Shown here in pieces: positions 53,523 to 64,000 of a stretch of 64,000 nucleotides of DNA. The notes under the pieces were generated by a model that worked only from the letters and a program-made list of their open reading frames with translations, was not told the origin of the DNA and ran no database searches. Source of the DNA: Bolinopsis microptera (Eukaryota; Ctenophora; Tentaculata; Lobata; Bolinopsidae); assembly GCF_026151205.1 (NCBI RefSeq), contig NC_087078.1, positions 2,942,175-3,006,174 on the forward strand, given 5' to 3'. The translations under genes were made by a program, and so were the position numbers. Every line of letters starts with the position of its first letter. Position 1 is the first letter of the stretch.

Positions 53523-54905
53523 ACTTAAAGTGAGTTCGATCAAGACAAGATTATGTTCACACGAAATAGTTCGGTACAGTACTGTACTCTGGGCCAAAAC
53601 ACACAAATATACTTTTACATTCCGCGTTCTTCGCGCTAAACTTGCTGCAACGGCTTCCAATTAAGAATCATGTTTCCGTGCACTCAAACAATATCAGCTC
53701 GATCAAATCTGAAACCTTTTATTTTTCCCGTTACGGGCTCTCAGGCTTTGATAAACTTCATGCTTCATAAATCTAAATTACTGCACGAGAAAGTTTGATT
53801 ACAATTCCTGCAGGATGAATCGATCTGCAGTTCACAATACTATTATATCAATTATAAAAAGAGTCCGACTGATTCGAAATACCGGTCAATACCATTTAAA
53901 GTTAATCAGCCGTGATGCATAAAATACCAATAATTTAACTTTAATTTAGATGCTAGAGGGGCTTTTCCGTGACCATAAAGGTGCTAACTCCTTGGGAGGT
54001 TCCTTACTGATTAAATTTAAAGAGCTAGGTTCTCGGTATTACCGCTTATTAACGACCATATTAAATGTTCAAATCAGAACGGATAATAAAATCAGGATCA
54101 TAAAGTCACGAATCATAAAATTCCGGATATAAAATACCCGGATCATAAAATCAGGAAGGTAAAGGCCCCATTATGATTAATGCAGATAGTGGTTCTAAGG
54201 TGATAGCGGTTCTAAGGTATAAGGATTCATTATGATTAAATTTAATGCAGATAGTGGTTCTAATGTAACTGACAGGAGCCTGACTTGAAATAAAATTACA
54301 ATCTACAATCTACATCGACAATTTGAACATTGAAACATTTAAACAGAAGTATTTAAAGAAAAGTCAAAGTGTAACTCAATCGTCCATAGCTAATAGTAAT
54401 AAGATGTGACCACCCCTGGGCCCTGAGAGTAGTACCACAGATCAAGCTCGCGAACATTGACAACTTCTAATCGGACACTCTGTACTGTCCCTAACTAGTA
54501 TGCAAAATGGAAATTTAAAAGTCTATGCTGTAATCAGAACTTTTTGTGCGGTTCGTCCTGAAATAAATTAGAATTTTAGATATAAAAAAGACAAAAATAG
54601 CTATCCGATGTTATGTGTGAACTATTGAGATAAAACATAAAAACCTTTACAAAGCTGAGTCATTAATATGATAGGAATTTAATCAAATTTTCTAATTAAT
54701 TAACAAAAAATAATGGTAGTAATTAAATAAAATAAAAGTTACCATAACTAGAAGAGCATCATGTAACAGACGAAGATTGCAGCTATGTATTGATAAGCAG
54801 ATCTAGATCGCGAACTGGCAGTGTTTCCTGAAATTTTGATATGAAGATTATATCGGATCGATTTGGAAAGGATGCAATAATTATACAAAACATACCAAAT
54901 ACCTT
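53523..54905. other. Intergenic DNA, AT-rich; small repeats at 54,060-54,260
   Basis: GGATCATAAAATCA-type units (54,080-54,160) and GATTAATGCAGATAGTGGTTC TAAGG units (54,175-54,265) are repeated imperfectly. No gene recognised. Confidence 0.45.
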
Positions 54906-54906
54906 A

Positions 54907-54995
54907 CACAGGACTTTATTTTAACGAACACCATTGGCATTTGGTCGCTGGTGGCCGAAGCGTGTATTTTTATGTCCGTTAAAATAAAGTCTGCC
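54907..54995. repeat. Small hairpin element
   Basis: GGACTTTATTTTAACG at the left is mirrored by CGTTAAAATAAAGTCTGC at the right, enclosing about 55 bases with GGTCGCTGGTGGCC. It resembles a minimal MITE. Confidence 0.7.
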
Positions 54996-55093
54996 CTATT
55001 AAAGTCTGTCCACAGTCCAAGTACAGTCCGTTCAAATTTGTTCCCAAACGTATTCCACTACGAAATTATTGTCCAGGATTGACTACTTTTTGG

Positions 55094-55345
55094 CTCTTAC
55101 TAATTCACTCGCCCAAAAATTATCACGTGACTTTAGTTTTTATGGTTTTGCAGTCGAACAAAACGGTTTTACATAGACCCTAATCCAAACCCTAACATTA
55201 TGATTAACCACAACCCTAGCCCTAGTATAGGCCTAACTTAACCCGAGCCCTAAACAATCAAATTCGTGTTTTACTAGCGTTTTACCCTACGTCATGCCCA
55301 TGGGGGGTGATTCGGAATTAGCGTCCAAAAATACATCGAACAACA
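55094..55345 (+). mobile_element. Telomere-tract MITE copy, 3'-deleted
   Basis: It begins GGCTCTTACTAATTCACTCG CCC, continues through the degenerate CCCTAA region and CCATGGGGGGTGATTCGGAA, and breaks off after CGTCCAAAAATACATCGAAC. The right TIR is missing. Confidence 0.75.
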
Positions 55346-55574
55346 TTAAATGTATGGCGCAGTTTATATCTCCGCCAAAAGCAAATTTGTAAGCACTCAC
55401 GCGCATTATATCCAAATGTGATTTTAAATTTTCGCATTGGATCGTTGCGCATTGGATGGTTACTATGCCGCGCCCTGCAGCATTACAATTTATTTGAGAC
55501 CTTCGCCCCGCATTTAAGCTACTCGTCTGATATGATACCTTTATTTTTTAACAGCTTATTTTTTAAACATTTGA

Positions 55575-55790
55575 TCAATTATTCTGTCTTATTTTGTTCC
55601 ATTTTAAACTGTACGATTAATTGTGAGTGTGTTTTATATTATATACATTTGATTTCACAGTTGTGAACTTTATTTTCAGTATTTTATGTGACAGAGATTA
55701 GTTTAACTAATATTTGCTTCTCCTAAATCAGCTTATTTTTAGAGACATTCTGTCTTATTTTGTTCCATTTTAAACTGTACGATCAGTTGT
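55575..55790. repeat. 165-bp partial duplication
   Basis: ATTCTGTCTTATTTTGTTCC ATTTTAAACTGTACGAT occurs at about 55,580 and 55,748. Confidence 0.75.
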
Positions 55791-55810
55791 GTATGAAAAT
55801 TAAAATGATT

Positions 55811-58800
55811 GTCACGAGATGTTTGATCTAGTTATTAGAGTTGAGCTATTCCTAGTCCTTGTTATGACAGTATTAAAACTGTAATAGTTGTCACGAGATG
55901 TTTGATCTAGTGGCTAGAGTTGAGCTATTCCTAGTCCTTGCTATGACAGTATTAAAACTACAATAGTTGTCACGAGATGTTTGATCTAGTGGCTAGAGTT
56001 GAGCTATTCCTAGTCCTTGTTATGACAGTATTAAAACTGTAATAATTGTCACGAGATGTTTGATCTAGTTGTTAGAGTTGAGCTATTCCTAGTCCTTGTT
56101 ATGACAGTATTAAAACTACAATAGTTGTCACGAGATGTTTGATCTAGTGGCTAGAGTTGAGCTATTCCTAGTCCTTGCTATGACAGTATTAAAACTACAA
56201 TAGTTGTCACGAGATGTTTGATCTAGTGGCTAGAATTGAGCTATTCCTAGTCCTTGTTATGACAGTATTAAAACCACAATAGTTGTCACGAGATGTTTGA
56301 TCTAGTTATCAGAGTTGAGCTATTCCTAGTCCTTGCTATGACAGTATTAAAACTACAATAGTTGTCACGAGATGTTTGATCTAGTGGCTAGAGTTGAGAT
56401 ATTCCTAGTCCTTGCTATGACAGTATTAAAACTACAATAGTTGTCACGAGATGTTTGATCTAGTTATTAGAGTTGAGCTATTCCTAGTCCTTGATATGAC
56501 AGTATTAAAACTACAATAGTTGTCACGAGATGTTTGATCTAGTGGCTAGAGTTGAGCTATTCCTAGTCCTTGTTATGACAGTATTAAAACTGTAATAATT
56601 GTCACGAGATGTTTGATCTAGTTGTTAGAGTTGAGCTATTCCTAGTCCTTGTTATGACAGTATTAAAACTGCAATAGTTGTCACGAGATGTTTGATCTAG
56701 TTGTTAGAGTTGAGATATTCCTAGACCTTGCTATGACAGTATTAAAACTGTAATAATTGTCACGAGATGTTTGATCTAGTGGCTAGAGTTGAGCTATTCC
56801 TAGTCCTTGTTATGACAGTATTAAAACTACAATAGTTGTCACGAGATGTTTGATCTATAGTTATTAGAGTTGAGCTATTCCTAGTCCTTGCTACTCTAAC
56901 AACTAGATCAAACACCTCGTGACAACTATTGTAGTTTTAATACTGTCATAACAAGGACTAGGAATAGCTCAACTCTAATAACTAGATCAAACATCTCGTG
57001 ACAACTATTGTAGTTTTAATACTGTCATAGCAAGAACTAGGTGTAGCTCAACTCTAATAACTAGATCAAACATCTCGTGACAACTATTGTAGTTTTAATA
57101 CTGTCATAGCAAGAACTAGGAATAGCTTAACTCTAATAACTAGATCAAACATCTCGTCACAACTATTGTAGTTTTAATACTGTCATAACAAGGACTAGGA
57201 ATAGCTTAACTCTAATAACTAGATCAAACATCTCGTCACAACTATTGTAGTTTTAATACTGTCATAACAAGGACTAGGAATAGCTCAACTCTAGCCACTA
57301 GATCAAACACCTCGTGACAACTATTGTAGTTTTAATACTGTCATAACAAGGACTAGGAATAGCTTAACTCTAATAACTATAGATCAAACATCTCGTGACA
57401 ACTATTGTAGTTTTAATACTGTCATAACAAGGACTAGGAATAGCTCAACTCTAGCCACTAGATCAAACACCTCGTGACAACTATTGTAGTTTTAACAAGG
57501 ACTAGGAATAGCTCAACTCTAATAACTATAGATCAAACATCTCGTGACAACTATTGTAGTTTTAATACTGTCATAACAAGAACTAGGTGTAGCTCAACTC
57601 TAATAACTAGATCAAACATCTCGTGACAACTATTGTAGTTTTAATACTGTCATAGCAAGAACTTGGTGTAGCTCAACTCTAATAACTAGATCAAACATCT
57701 CGTGACAACTATTGTAGTTTTAATACTGTCATAGCAAGGACTAGGAATAGCTCAACTCTAATAACTAGATCAAACATCTCGTGACAACTATTGTAGTTTT
57801 AATACTGTCATAGCAAGAACTAGGAGTAGCTCAACTCTAATAACTAGATCAAACATCTCGTGACAACTATTGTAGTTTTAATACTGTCATAACAAGGACT
57901 AGGAATAGCTCAACTCTAATAACTAGATCAAACATCTCGTGACAACTATTGTAGTTTTAATACTGTCATAGCAAGGACTAGGAATAGCTCAACTCTAATA
58001 ACTAGATCAAACATCTCGTGACAATTATTACAGTTTTAATACTGTCATAGCAAGGACTAGGAATAGCTCAACTCTAATAACTAGATCAAACATCTCGTCA
58101 CAACTATTGTAGTTTTAATTCTGTCATAACAAGGACTAGGAATAGCTCAACTCTAGCCACTAGATCAAACACCTCGTGACAACTACTGTAGTTTTAATAC
58201 TGTCATAACAAGGACTAGGAATAGCTCAACTCTAATAACTAGATCAAACATCTCGTGACAACTATTGTAGTTTTAATACTGTCATAACAAGGACTAGGAA
58301 TAGCTCAACTCTAGCCACTAGATCAAACACCTCGTGACAACTATTGTAGTTGTAATACTGTCATAACAAGGACTAGGAATAGCTCAACTCTAATAACTAT
58401 AGATCAAACATCTCGTGACAACTATTGTAGTTTTAATACTGTCATAACAAGGACTAGGAATAGCTCAACTCTAATAACTAGATCAAACATCTCGTGACAA
58501 CTATTGTAGTTTTAATACTGTCATAACAAGGACTAGGAATAGCTCAAATCTAATAACTAGATCAAACATCTCGTGACAACTATTGTAGTTTTAATACTGT
58601 CATAGCAAGGACTAGGAATAGCTCAACTCTAATTACTAGATCAAACATCTCGTGACAACTATTGTAGTTTTAATACTGTCATAGCAAGAACTAGGTGTAG
58701 CTCAACTCTAATAACTAGATCAAACATCTCGTGACAACTATTGTAGTTTTAATACTGTCATAACAAGGACTAGGAATAGCTCAACTCTAATAACTAGATC

Positions 58801-59262
58801 AAACATCTCGTGACAACTATTGTAGTTTTAATACTGTCATAGCAAGGACTAGGAATAGCTCAACTCTAATAACTAGATCAAACATCTCGTGACAACTATT
58901 GTAGTTTTAATACTGTCATAGCAAGAACTAGGAATAGCTTAACTCTAATAACTAGATCAAACATCTCGTGACAACTATTGTAGTTTTAATACTGTCATAG
59001 CAAGAACTAGGAATAGCTCAACTCTAATAACTAGATCAAACATCTCGTGACAAATATTGTAGTTTTAATACTGTCATAACAAGGACTAGGAATAGCTCAA
59101 CTCTAGCCACTAGATCAAACATCTCGTGACAACTATTGTAGTTTTAATACTGTCATAACAAGGACTAGGAATAGCTCAACTCTAACAACTAGATCAAACA
59201 TCTCGTGACAACTATTGTAGTTTTAATACTGTCATAACAAGGACTAGAGATAGCTCAACTCT
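55811..59262. repeat. 79-bp satellite, two arrays in opposite orientation
   Basis: From 55,811 to about 56,892 there are 13-14 head-to-tail copies of a 79-base unit beginning GTCACGAGATGTTTGATCTA. At about 56,893 the orientation flips and about 30 copies of the reverse complement (CTAGATCAAACATCTCGTGA...) run to 59,262. Variants (GCTAGAGTT/TTAGAGTT, CATCTCGTCAC, ATAGATCA) are interspersed on both sides. The junction reads CCTTGCTACTCTAACAACTA. The arms could fold into a hairpin of about 1 kb. Confidence 0.95.
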
Positions 59263-60015
59263 AATAAATTCTATTCGTTGTTATCACAATAATATAACTC
59301 AGAATGTTAACAAGTTTTTGAAAAGACTGTAGAAGAAGATATCATGCCTTATTCGTTGGAGTTCTCAGACCCGTCGACACTCTACTGCACAATTTCTAAG
59401 AAGAGGGTTGACTTCCTCAAAATGGGAAACAGGAGAAAAAGCTACAGACCATCAAGGCAGAATTAAAAGAATCATTTACCTAATACTTTTTAACAGTCAC
59501 AGAGTTTTATAATAAAACTTTGTAAGAATTTCGATCGTTCTTTAAAGTTGTGTTTTGTTAACATCATATTTTGTATTTCTCGACTCAAAAAAAGCATTAT
59601 TATATAACAAACGAATCTTTTATCATTAAAGCATTTCATGCTTTACTGCCGGTTTACTATACAACTGAAGTGCACAATTGTATGGAAAAGAAAATTTATT
59701 CTCAATAATACGGGAGGAGGTGTTCTAACCAAATTGTACTAATATCACCCCGTTAGGTATACCGGTACCGGTACACCGTAGGTACCGGTTTATTCTCTAC
59801 TAAATATCGCCCATGTATAATATCGTCTCCCATGCTATTAATGTGCCAAGTTCGAATTCGGTTTCTTGCACTTTACTTATATATAATATTTTGCTTCCTA
59901 TAAACTGGTATGTTAGGAAGCAAAAGAGGCTGTTTAATGTAACTTCAGGAAGGCGCGACTGTGAAAATAGTTGAGAGAACTACGCGCATTAATGCTAAAA
60001 TGTGATGCTTTTGGC
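59263..60015. other. Intergenic DNA, no gene recognised
   Basis: Unique AT-rich sequence; the short motif TACCGGTACCGGTACACC near 59,760 is a small tandem repeat. Confidence 0.4.
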
Positions 60016-60016
60016 G

Positions 60017-60018
<2 letters not shown>

Positions 60019-60052
<34 letters not shown>

Positions 60053-60056
60053 TATA
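60019..60056. repeat. (TA)n microsatellite
   Basis: Alternating AT run of about 35 bases. Confidence 0.95.
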
Positions 60057-60185
60057 TGCCTTCTGTCAATTTCTGTCGTCGGATTTTATTGCTTAACGCC
60101 TGCCTTTCTTACTTACACTTACAGTTACACTTACTGTACAAAAAATCTATCAAGAAATGTTTACTAAATTGTAAATAAAATTAAA

Positions 60186-60370
60186 AAACGCGAGCGTGCT
60201 TAATCACTCTACAGTCGATCTTCGAAATTGTTTTAAAAGGGCCCCCGTCAGTTGAAACCAACTTCATTAGATGTATTTTCGGACGCTGATTCCGGATCGC
60301 CCCGGCCCCATGACATGGTGTTAAAATGCTCCCTGACGAGATATTGGCGAAAAACTGGCTCGATCACATG
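60186..60370 (+). repeat. Dispersed repeat, copy 2, with telomere-MITE core
   Basis: GCGAGCGTGCTTAATCACTC, ACAGTCGATCTTCGAAATTG, GGACGCTGATTCCGGATCGC, then GACATGGTGTTAAAATGCTC and ATATTGGCGAAAAACTGG, parallel to 52,690-52,815 and to the inner part of 49,050-49,281. Confidence 0.75.
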
Positions 60371-61049
60371 ATATGACCGTATAGTGTAATATGGTAAGCT
60401 AGTTGCAGCAGTATTTATATATATATTAGGCTTTTTAGATCTTTTAGAATATTCTAGTATAAGTGTTGAATAACCGTTAGGATTAGTATAAGATTAGATT
60501 AGATTAGTGGAATAGATTATGGATGGTTTTGCGGAGGAAGGCACGTGTTAGTCAGGTTAGCTAGTTAAGTTAGGTTATTGGACAGACTGGGCCGCGCGGT
60601 GTCACGTGGTTCGCCATGTGATGTCACGTGACCCAGAGCTGGTAGGTTTTGCTTGCCCCGTTAGCGGCAGTTCTTCGGGAAGCATTGAACGGTAAGGTTG
60701 TAAAAGTTACCGCTTCCGAGGACAGTGTAGCGTGGCCTTCGAGTCGCTAGTCTTGGTTTATTGATCTAATAGTAATATATTACCTTTCGAGACTTATTGT
60801 TCGAACCCCCTGTTTCCTTTGTTCTTACCTAACTTAGGACTCGATCAAGTCATTCGATCATTTAAAGTTGTACGGCACTCAGAAGCCTGTAAGAGTTAAA
60901 GTTGCAGAGCTAGAGATTTGCAGGTATCCGTGTACGATACTTCAGTATCGTGCCCGTGTATTTCTTAGTACCGTGTACGACACTTCTCTATCGTACCCTT
61001 GTACAGTTTAATTACCCGTGTACGCCACTTCGTTACCGTACCTTTGTGA
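60371..61049. other. Leader region upstream of the retropepsin frame
   Basis: It contains GATTAGATTAGATTAG, CACGTGGTTCGCCATGTGAT and GTCACGTGACCC, and three spaced copies of GTGTACGAYACTTC with TATCGT (60,930-61,040), the first two of which form small hairpins. It may be the 5' untranslated part of an LTR element. I could not define LTR borders or a primer-binding site. Confidence 0.35.
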
Positions 61050-62681
61050 GCAGGCAGAGTTTACCATCGGTACGCCCCGAGGGAGGACTGTTCTGGTGCC
61101 TACCTTATTTTACACTATCTGGAGGCCACGGTTGACAGCGGGTCGGCTGTGAGTATTGTGTCCACGGGTTTTGTGAGAGAACTGGATCTAGAGAGCGGAA
61201 TCCGACCGTGTGGCATGACATTGAAGTCATTTTCTCAACACAAGATACAAATCAGGGGAGAGTTGGAGCTACAGGTAGTAGTTGCTGGCAATAGATTTGT
61301 ACACACCTTCGTGGTAACTGATCAGTTAGACACAGAATTCTTGATTGGAGATGATTTCTTGAGGTCAAATAGGGTAACTCTGGACTACAGCAAGTGCAGA
61401 CTGGTGCTGACTAATGGAGATAGTGTACCATTCACGGAGAAGCCGGAGAATGTCAAGCAGCAGATAAAAGTTAGATGTAGCAAGGTCACAATTATTCCTC
61501 CTAACACGGTGCAGTACATCAGGGGAAAATTACAGGCGAAAGGAGTGAATTTTAAAGGTGTGATTAAGCCACAGTACAAGCAAGGTTTCGGGGACACGGG
61601 CATTTCATTTGCTCATGCAGTTGTGCACTCTGATAAAAGATTGGTCCCGATAAAGTGTGTTAACTCTACTGATGAGCCAATAACGATCCGCAAGAACAAG
61701 ATCGTCGCACTATTGAAACCTGTAGGCGGTAAGAAATTTATACACGGCGTGCAGAGGATCAGAGGTCACGATATCGGTGTTAGAGGGACTGCGATTGATA
61801 GACAAGCTCAGGAGAACAGGGGTCAGGCAGAAAAGTTCTGTGGTGAAAGATGGACTCAGAATGAATTGTTGGAGAGTCACGGGCTGAACATGATAAAGGC
61901 GACAATGTCTAATGCTGAGGAGGACAGACGAAGCAGAGTTCCATTCAGAAGGAGTTTTGCCGAAGCATCGTGCCAGACAGAGGTCAGTCTAGATGAGAGA
62001 TCGGGAGGAGAGGAGTTTACTAGGTCTGTTGGTGTCAATACCATTCCGAGTCACAACGCTTCAGCCATTAGTGAGTTAGATAGTGTTAGTAACGTAGAAT
62101 GTGATTATAACGCTTCAGCCGTTAGTGAATCCTTCAGTAATGTTACACGTGATCACAACGCTTCTTCCGTTAGTGAATCCTCTAGTAATGTTACACGTGA
62201 TCACAACGCTTCTTCCGTTAGTGAATCCTCTAGTAATGTTACACGTGATCACAACGCTTCTTCCGTTAGTGAATCCTTCAGTAATGTTACACGTGATCAC
62301 AACGCTTCTTCCGTTAGTGAATCCTCTAGTAATGTTACACGTGATCACAACGCTTCTTCCGTTAGTGAATCCTCTAGTAATGTTACACGTGATCACAACG
62401 CTTCTTCCGTTAGTGAATCCTTTAGATCTTTCTACACACCCGGGTGGAGCAGAGGGGTTGAGGAACCTACATCCGAGATAGAGGATAGTTTAAGTCCTGT
62501 CGAGCTGGGGGAGAGCAACAATACACTAGCTTACTCACCTGATGAACAGAGTACGCCTGTAGCCAGTGGAGTACGTTCTCTAAGAAATAGAGCTCAGTTA
62601 AAGAGGCCGGATTACTATAGACCGGTGTCGAAGATTAGTGTTGTTTTGAAAGGGGTGAAGGACTGTTTACTTGGTTTTTAG
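61050..62681 (+). CDS. Retropepsin-bearing ORF of a Ty3/gypsy-like element, lacking reverse transcriptase
   Basis: The frame is open from 61,050 (TGA just before) to TAG at 62,679-62,681; no ATG precedes the protease, so it would be reached by frameshift, splicing or a fused upstream gag. The active site is EATVDSGSAVSIVS at 61,122-61,163. A flap-to-C-terminal region follows (TEFLIGDDFLRSN, VTLDYSKCRLVL), then the segment that normally links protease to RT (VTIIPPNTVQYIRGKL, VPIKCVNSTDEPITIRKNKI). Instead of RT it continues into a Ser/Asn-rich region with seven 16-residue repeats (NASSVSESSSNVTRDH) and ends in SLRNRAQLKRPDYYRPVS, like the tail of gypsy polyproteins. RT, RNase H and integrase are absent, yet there is no stop or frameshift. 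It could be a non-autonomous element or a co-opted protease; sequence alone cannot decide. Confidence 0.7.
   Translation, partial: AGRVYHRYAPREDCSGAYLILHYLEATVDSGSAVSIVSTGFVRELDLESGIRPCGMTLKSFSQHKIQIRGELELQVVVAGNRFVHTFVVTDQLDTEFLIGDDFLRSNRVTLDYSKCRLVLTNGDSVPFTEKPENVKQQIKVRCSKVTIIPPNTVQYIRGKLQAKGVNFKGVIKPQYKQGFGDTGISFAHAVVHSDKRLVPIKCVNSTDEPITIRKNKIVALLKPVGGKKFIHGVQRIRGHDIGVRGTAIDRQAQENRGQAEKFCGERWTQNELLESHGLNMIKATMSNAEEDRRSRVPFRRSFAEASCQTEVSLDERSGGEEFTRSVGVNTIPSHNASAISELDSVSNVECDYNASAVSESFSNVTRDHNASSVSESSSNVTRDHNASSVSESSSNVTRDHNASSVSESFSNVTRDHNASSVSESSSNVTRDHNASSVSESSSNVTRDHNASSVSESFRSFYTPGWSRGVEEPTSEIEDSLSPVELGESNNTLAYSPDEQSTPVASGVRSLRNRAQLKRPDYYRPVSKISVVLKGVKDCLLGF
62101..62425 (+). repeat. 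48-bp in-frame tandem repeat in the retropepsin ORF
   Basis: Seven copies of CACAACGCTTCTTCCGTTAG TGAATCCTCTAGTAATGTTA CACGTGAT, with TTCAGT/TCTAGT alternation. Exact multiples of three keep all three forward-related frames open, including a 126-codon shadow frame. Confidence 0.95.
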
Positions 62682-63095
62682 AGGATTGCTGGTCAAGGGA
62701 TGCCAGTTAACTACCTGTTGCTCGGGCAGATACGACGATTGTTGTCATGTTTTGCAGACTACCTGGAACCTGTGGAAGGTGGTCATCGTTGCATTTCTTA
62801 TCTCCCGCCGTGCTTAGGGTATGCCTGGTGTCCTTAATATCAGTTGATATGGTTGAGTGATGTCTGGTTTTTATTTTGAAGGGCTTGTTACCCCGGAGAG
62901 TGGAGAGTTTGCTAGAGGTGGAGTTAGTTGTTGAACCGTGGAGGAGAGTAGAGTGTAGAGTGTGGGTCACCTTAGTTCCGGTAGAGCATCGCTCCTGATG
63001 CCTAGGTTTGCCTTTAGTTGACTTTTTATCTTGTGCCGATAAGGTCTTAATCTAGATGATTGACTTCATATCTATGTATATGACAGTTTGAGGTG
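62682..63095. other. 3' flank of the retropepsin ORF
   Basis: Non-coding GT-rich sequence; no polypurine tract or LTR start could be fixed. Confidence 0.35.
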
Positions 63096-63592
63096 ACTAG
63101 CAGGTTCGTACCTAAAGCGTACTGAGCATTTTAGATAAGTATGTTAGTACCTAAAGCGTACTGAGCATTTTAGATAGGTATGTTAGTACCTAAAGCGTAC
63201 TGAGCATTTTAGTTAAGTTAGTTTGTACCTGAGCGTACAGAATTTCTTAGTTAGAGTATGTTCGTACCTAAGCGTACTGAGCATTTTAGTTAAGTTAGTT
63301 TGTACCTACGCGTACAGAATTTCTTAGTTAGAGTATGTTCGTACCTAAGCGTACTGAGCATTTTAGTTAAGTTAGTTTGTACCTAGGCGTACAGAATTTC
63401 TTAGTTAGAGTATGTTCGTACCTAAGCGTACTGAGCATTTTAGTTAAGTTAGTTTGTACCTACGCGTACAGAATTTCTTAGTTAGAGTATGTTCGTACCT
63501 AAGCGTACTGAGCATTTTAGTTAAGTTAGTTTGTACCTGAGCGTACAGAATTTCTTAGTTACAGTAGGTTCGTACCTAAAGCGTACTGAACA
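63096..63592. repeat. 77-bp tandem repeat made of two half units
   Basis: TTCGTACCTAAGCGTACTGA GCATTTTAGTTAAGTTAG alternates with TTTGTACCTGAGCGTACAGA ATTTCTTAGTTAGAGTATG. Full units start near 63,261, 63,338, 63,415 and 63,492 (77 bp). The first copies (63,105-63,200) are pure A-type half units. Confidence 0.92.
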
Positions 63593-64000
63593 TGATGAGG
63601 AGTAGAGGGTTCGTGACTGGGTGTGCCGAGTAGAGGAGTATTTTTCAGGCATCGATCACCAAGTGGAGAATGCAGGAGACGATACAGATACTACATCTAC
63701 ATTCTACATCAGTCAAATTAACATCAGAGACAGGAGCAGAGACAGCAGGAGGGACAATTTGGAAAGGACAGTTAGGACAATTTAGGAGAGACTAGAGGGT
63801 AGCAAGTGTGTATATATATTTGAAATTTTATGTTTGTATGACGTGATGTCGTGATAGTTATCACGGGATAATTTTAATATTTGTTGTTACGAGCATTTAT
63901 TATATGTGCGTAATTGTTTATTTTGTAGTTGAAAGTTTTTTACACGTGCAGTGTATTACGTGAAATTTTTTGATTGTGTATGGAGTTGGACACGTGAGGT
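63593..64000. other. Window end; no gene recognised
   Basis: Contains CATCTACATTCTACATCA and purine-rich GACAGCAGGAGGGACAATTT near 63,740-63,760, then GT-rich DNA with TGTCGTGATAGTTATCACGG GA (small hairpin). It could belong to the 3' end of the retropepsin element. Confidence 0.3.

Noticed and set aside
62101-62481. 126-codon and 93-codon frames over the NASSVSE repeats
   Set aside because: Shadow frames of the 48-bp in-frame repeat in the retropepsin ORF.

Overview
The window looks like AT-rich genomic DNA of an invertebrate animal. The evidence is a multi-exon PACS-family sorting-adaptor gene with GT-AG introns, two seven-transmembrane receptor genes, a 5S rRNA gene, non-LTR retrotransposons with APE or restriction-like endonucleases, and TTAGGG-type interstitial repeats. 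A non-bilaterian (cnidarian, placozoan or sponge) is my best guess from receptor style and LINE types, held at low confidence.

Layout. Positions 1-7700 are tandem copies of a roughly 185-bp satellite in very poor consensus quality; clean copies in the opposite orientation lie at 10.49-11.03 kb. Between them is a 242-bp satellite (8.31-10.44 kb). At 11.29-13.84 kb a terminal-inverted-repeat element carries a 33-bp minisatellite and a complete-looking 5S rRNA gene.

The core of the window (13,994-41,315, + strand) is one gene. Fifteen exons, mutually consistent in phase at all 14 junctions, encode the middle and C-terminal parts of a PACS protein; the N-terminal furin-binding-region exons must lie outside the window. 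Its introns are full of other DNA. Intron 1 holds an antisense class A GPCR, a 5'-truncated RLE-type LINE fragment, and an APE-type LINE split by a 1,154-bp element with CACAGTG ends and a 5-bp target duplication. Intron 11 holds a second antisense receptor gene of two exons. Introns 3 and 4 contain the most striking feature: tandem arrays whose repeat units are duplicated splice sites (5 donors, 9 acceptors, 23 acceptors). Only the exon-proximal site of each array keeps the reading frame. A fourth case, two donors 30 bp apart at exon 8, is in frame both ways.

From 41.3 to 64 kb I see repeats and mobile elements only. They include a TTAA-flanked MITE family, a 4-kb element with inverted TTTGTCACA-type subterminal repeats, a 2.4-kb foldback element with 750-bp arms that each contain a three-hairpin cruciform, a probable 1,781-bp solo LTR inside a MITE copy, several copies of a MITE with telomere-like tracts, a 3.45-kb satellite that flips orientation (79-bp unit), and a retropepsin-bearing LTR-element ORF with no reverse transcriptase.

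How the genes relate: PACS proteins route membrane cargo between TGN, endosomes, ER and mitochondria. The two receptors appear to be independent transcription units that sit antisense inside PACS introns; the sequence shows no functional link beyond this nesting.
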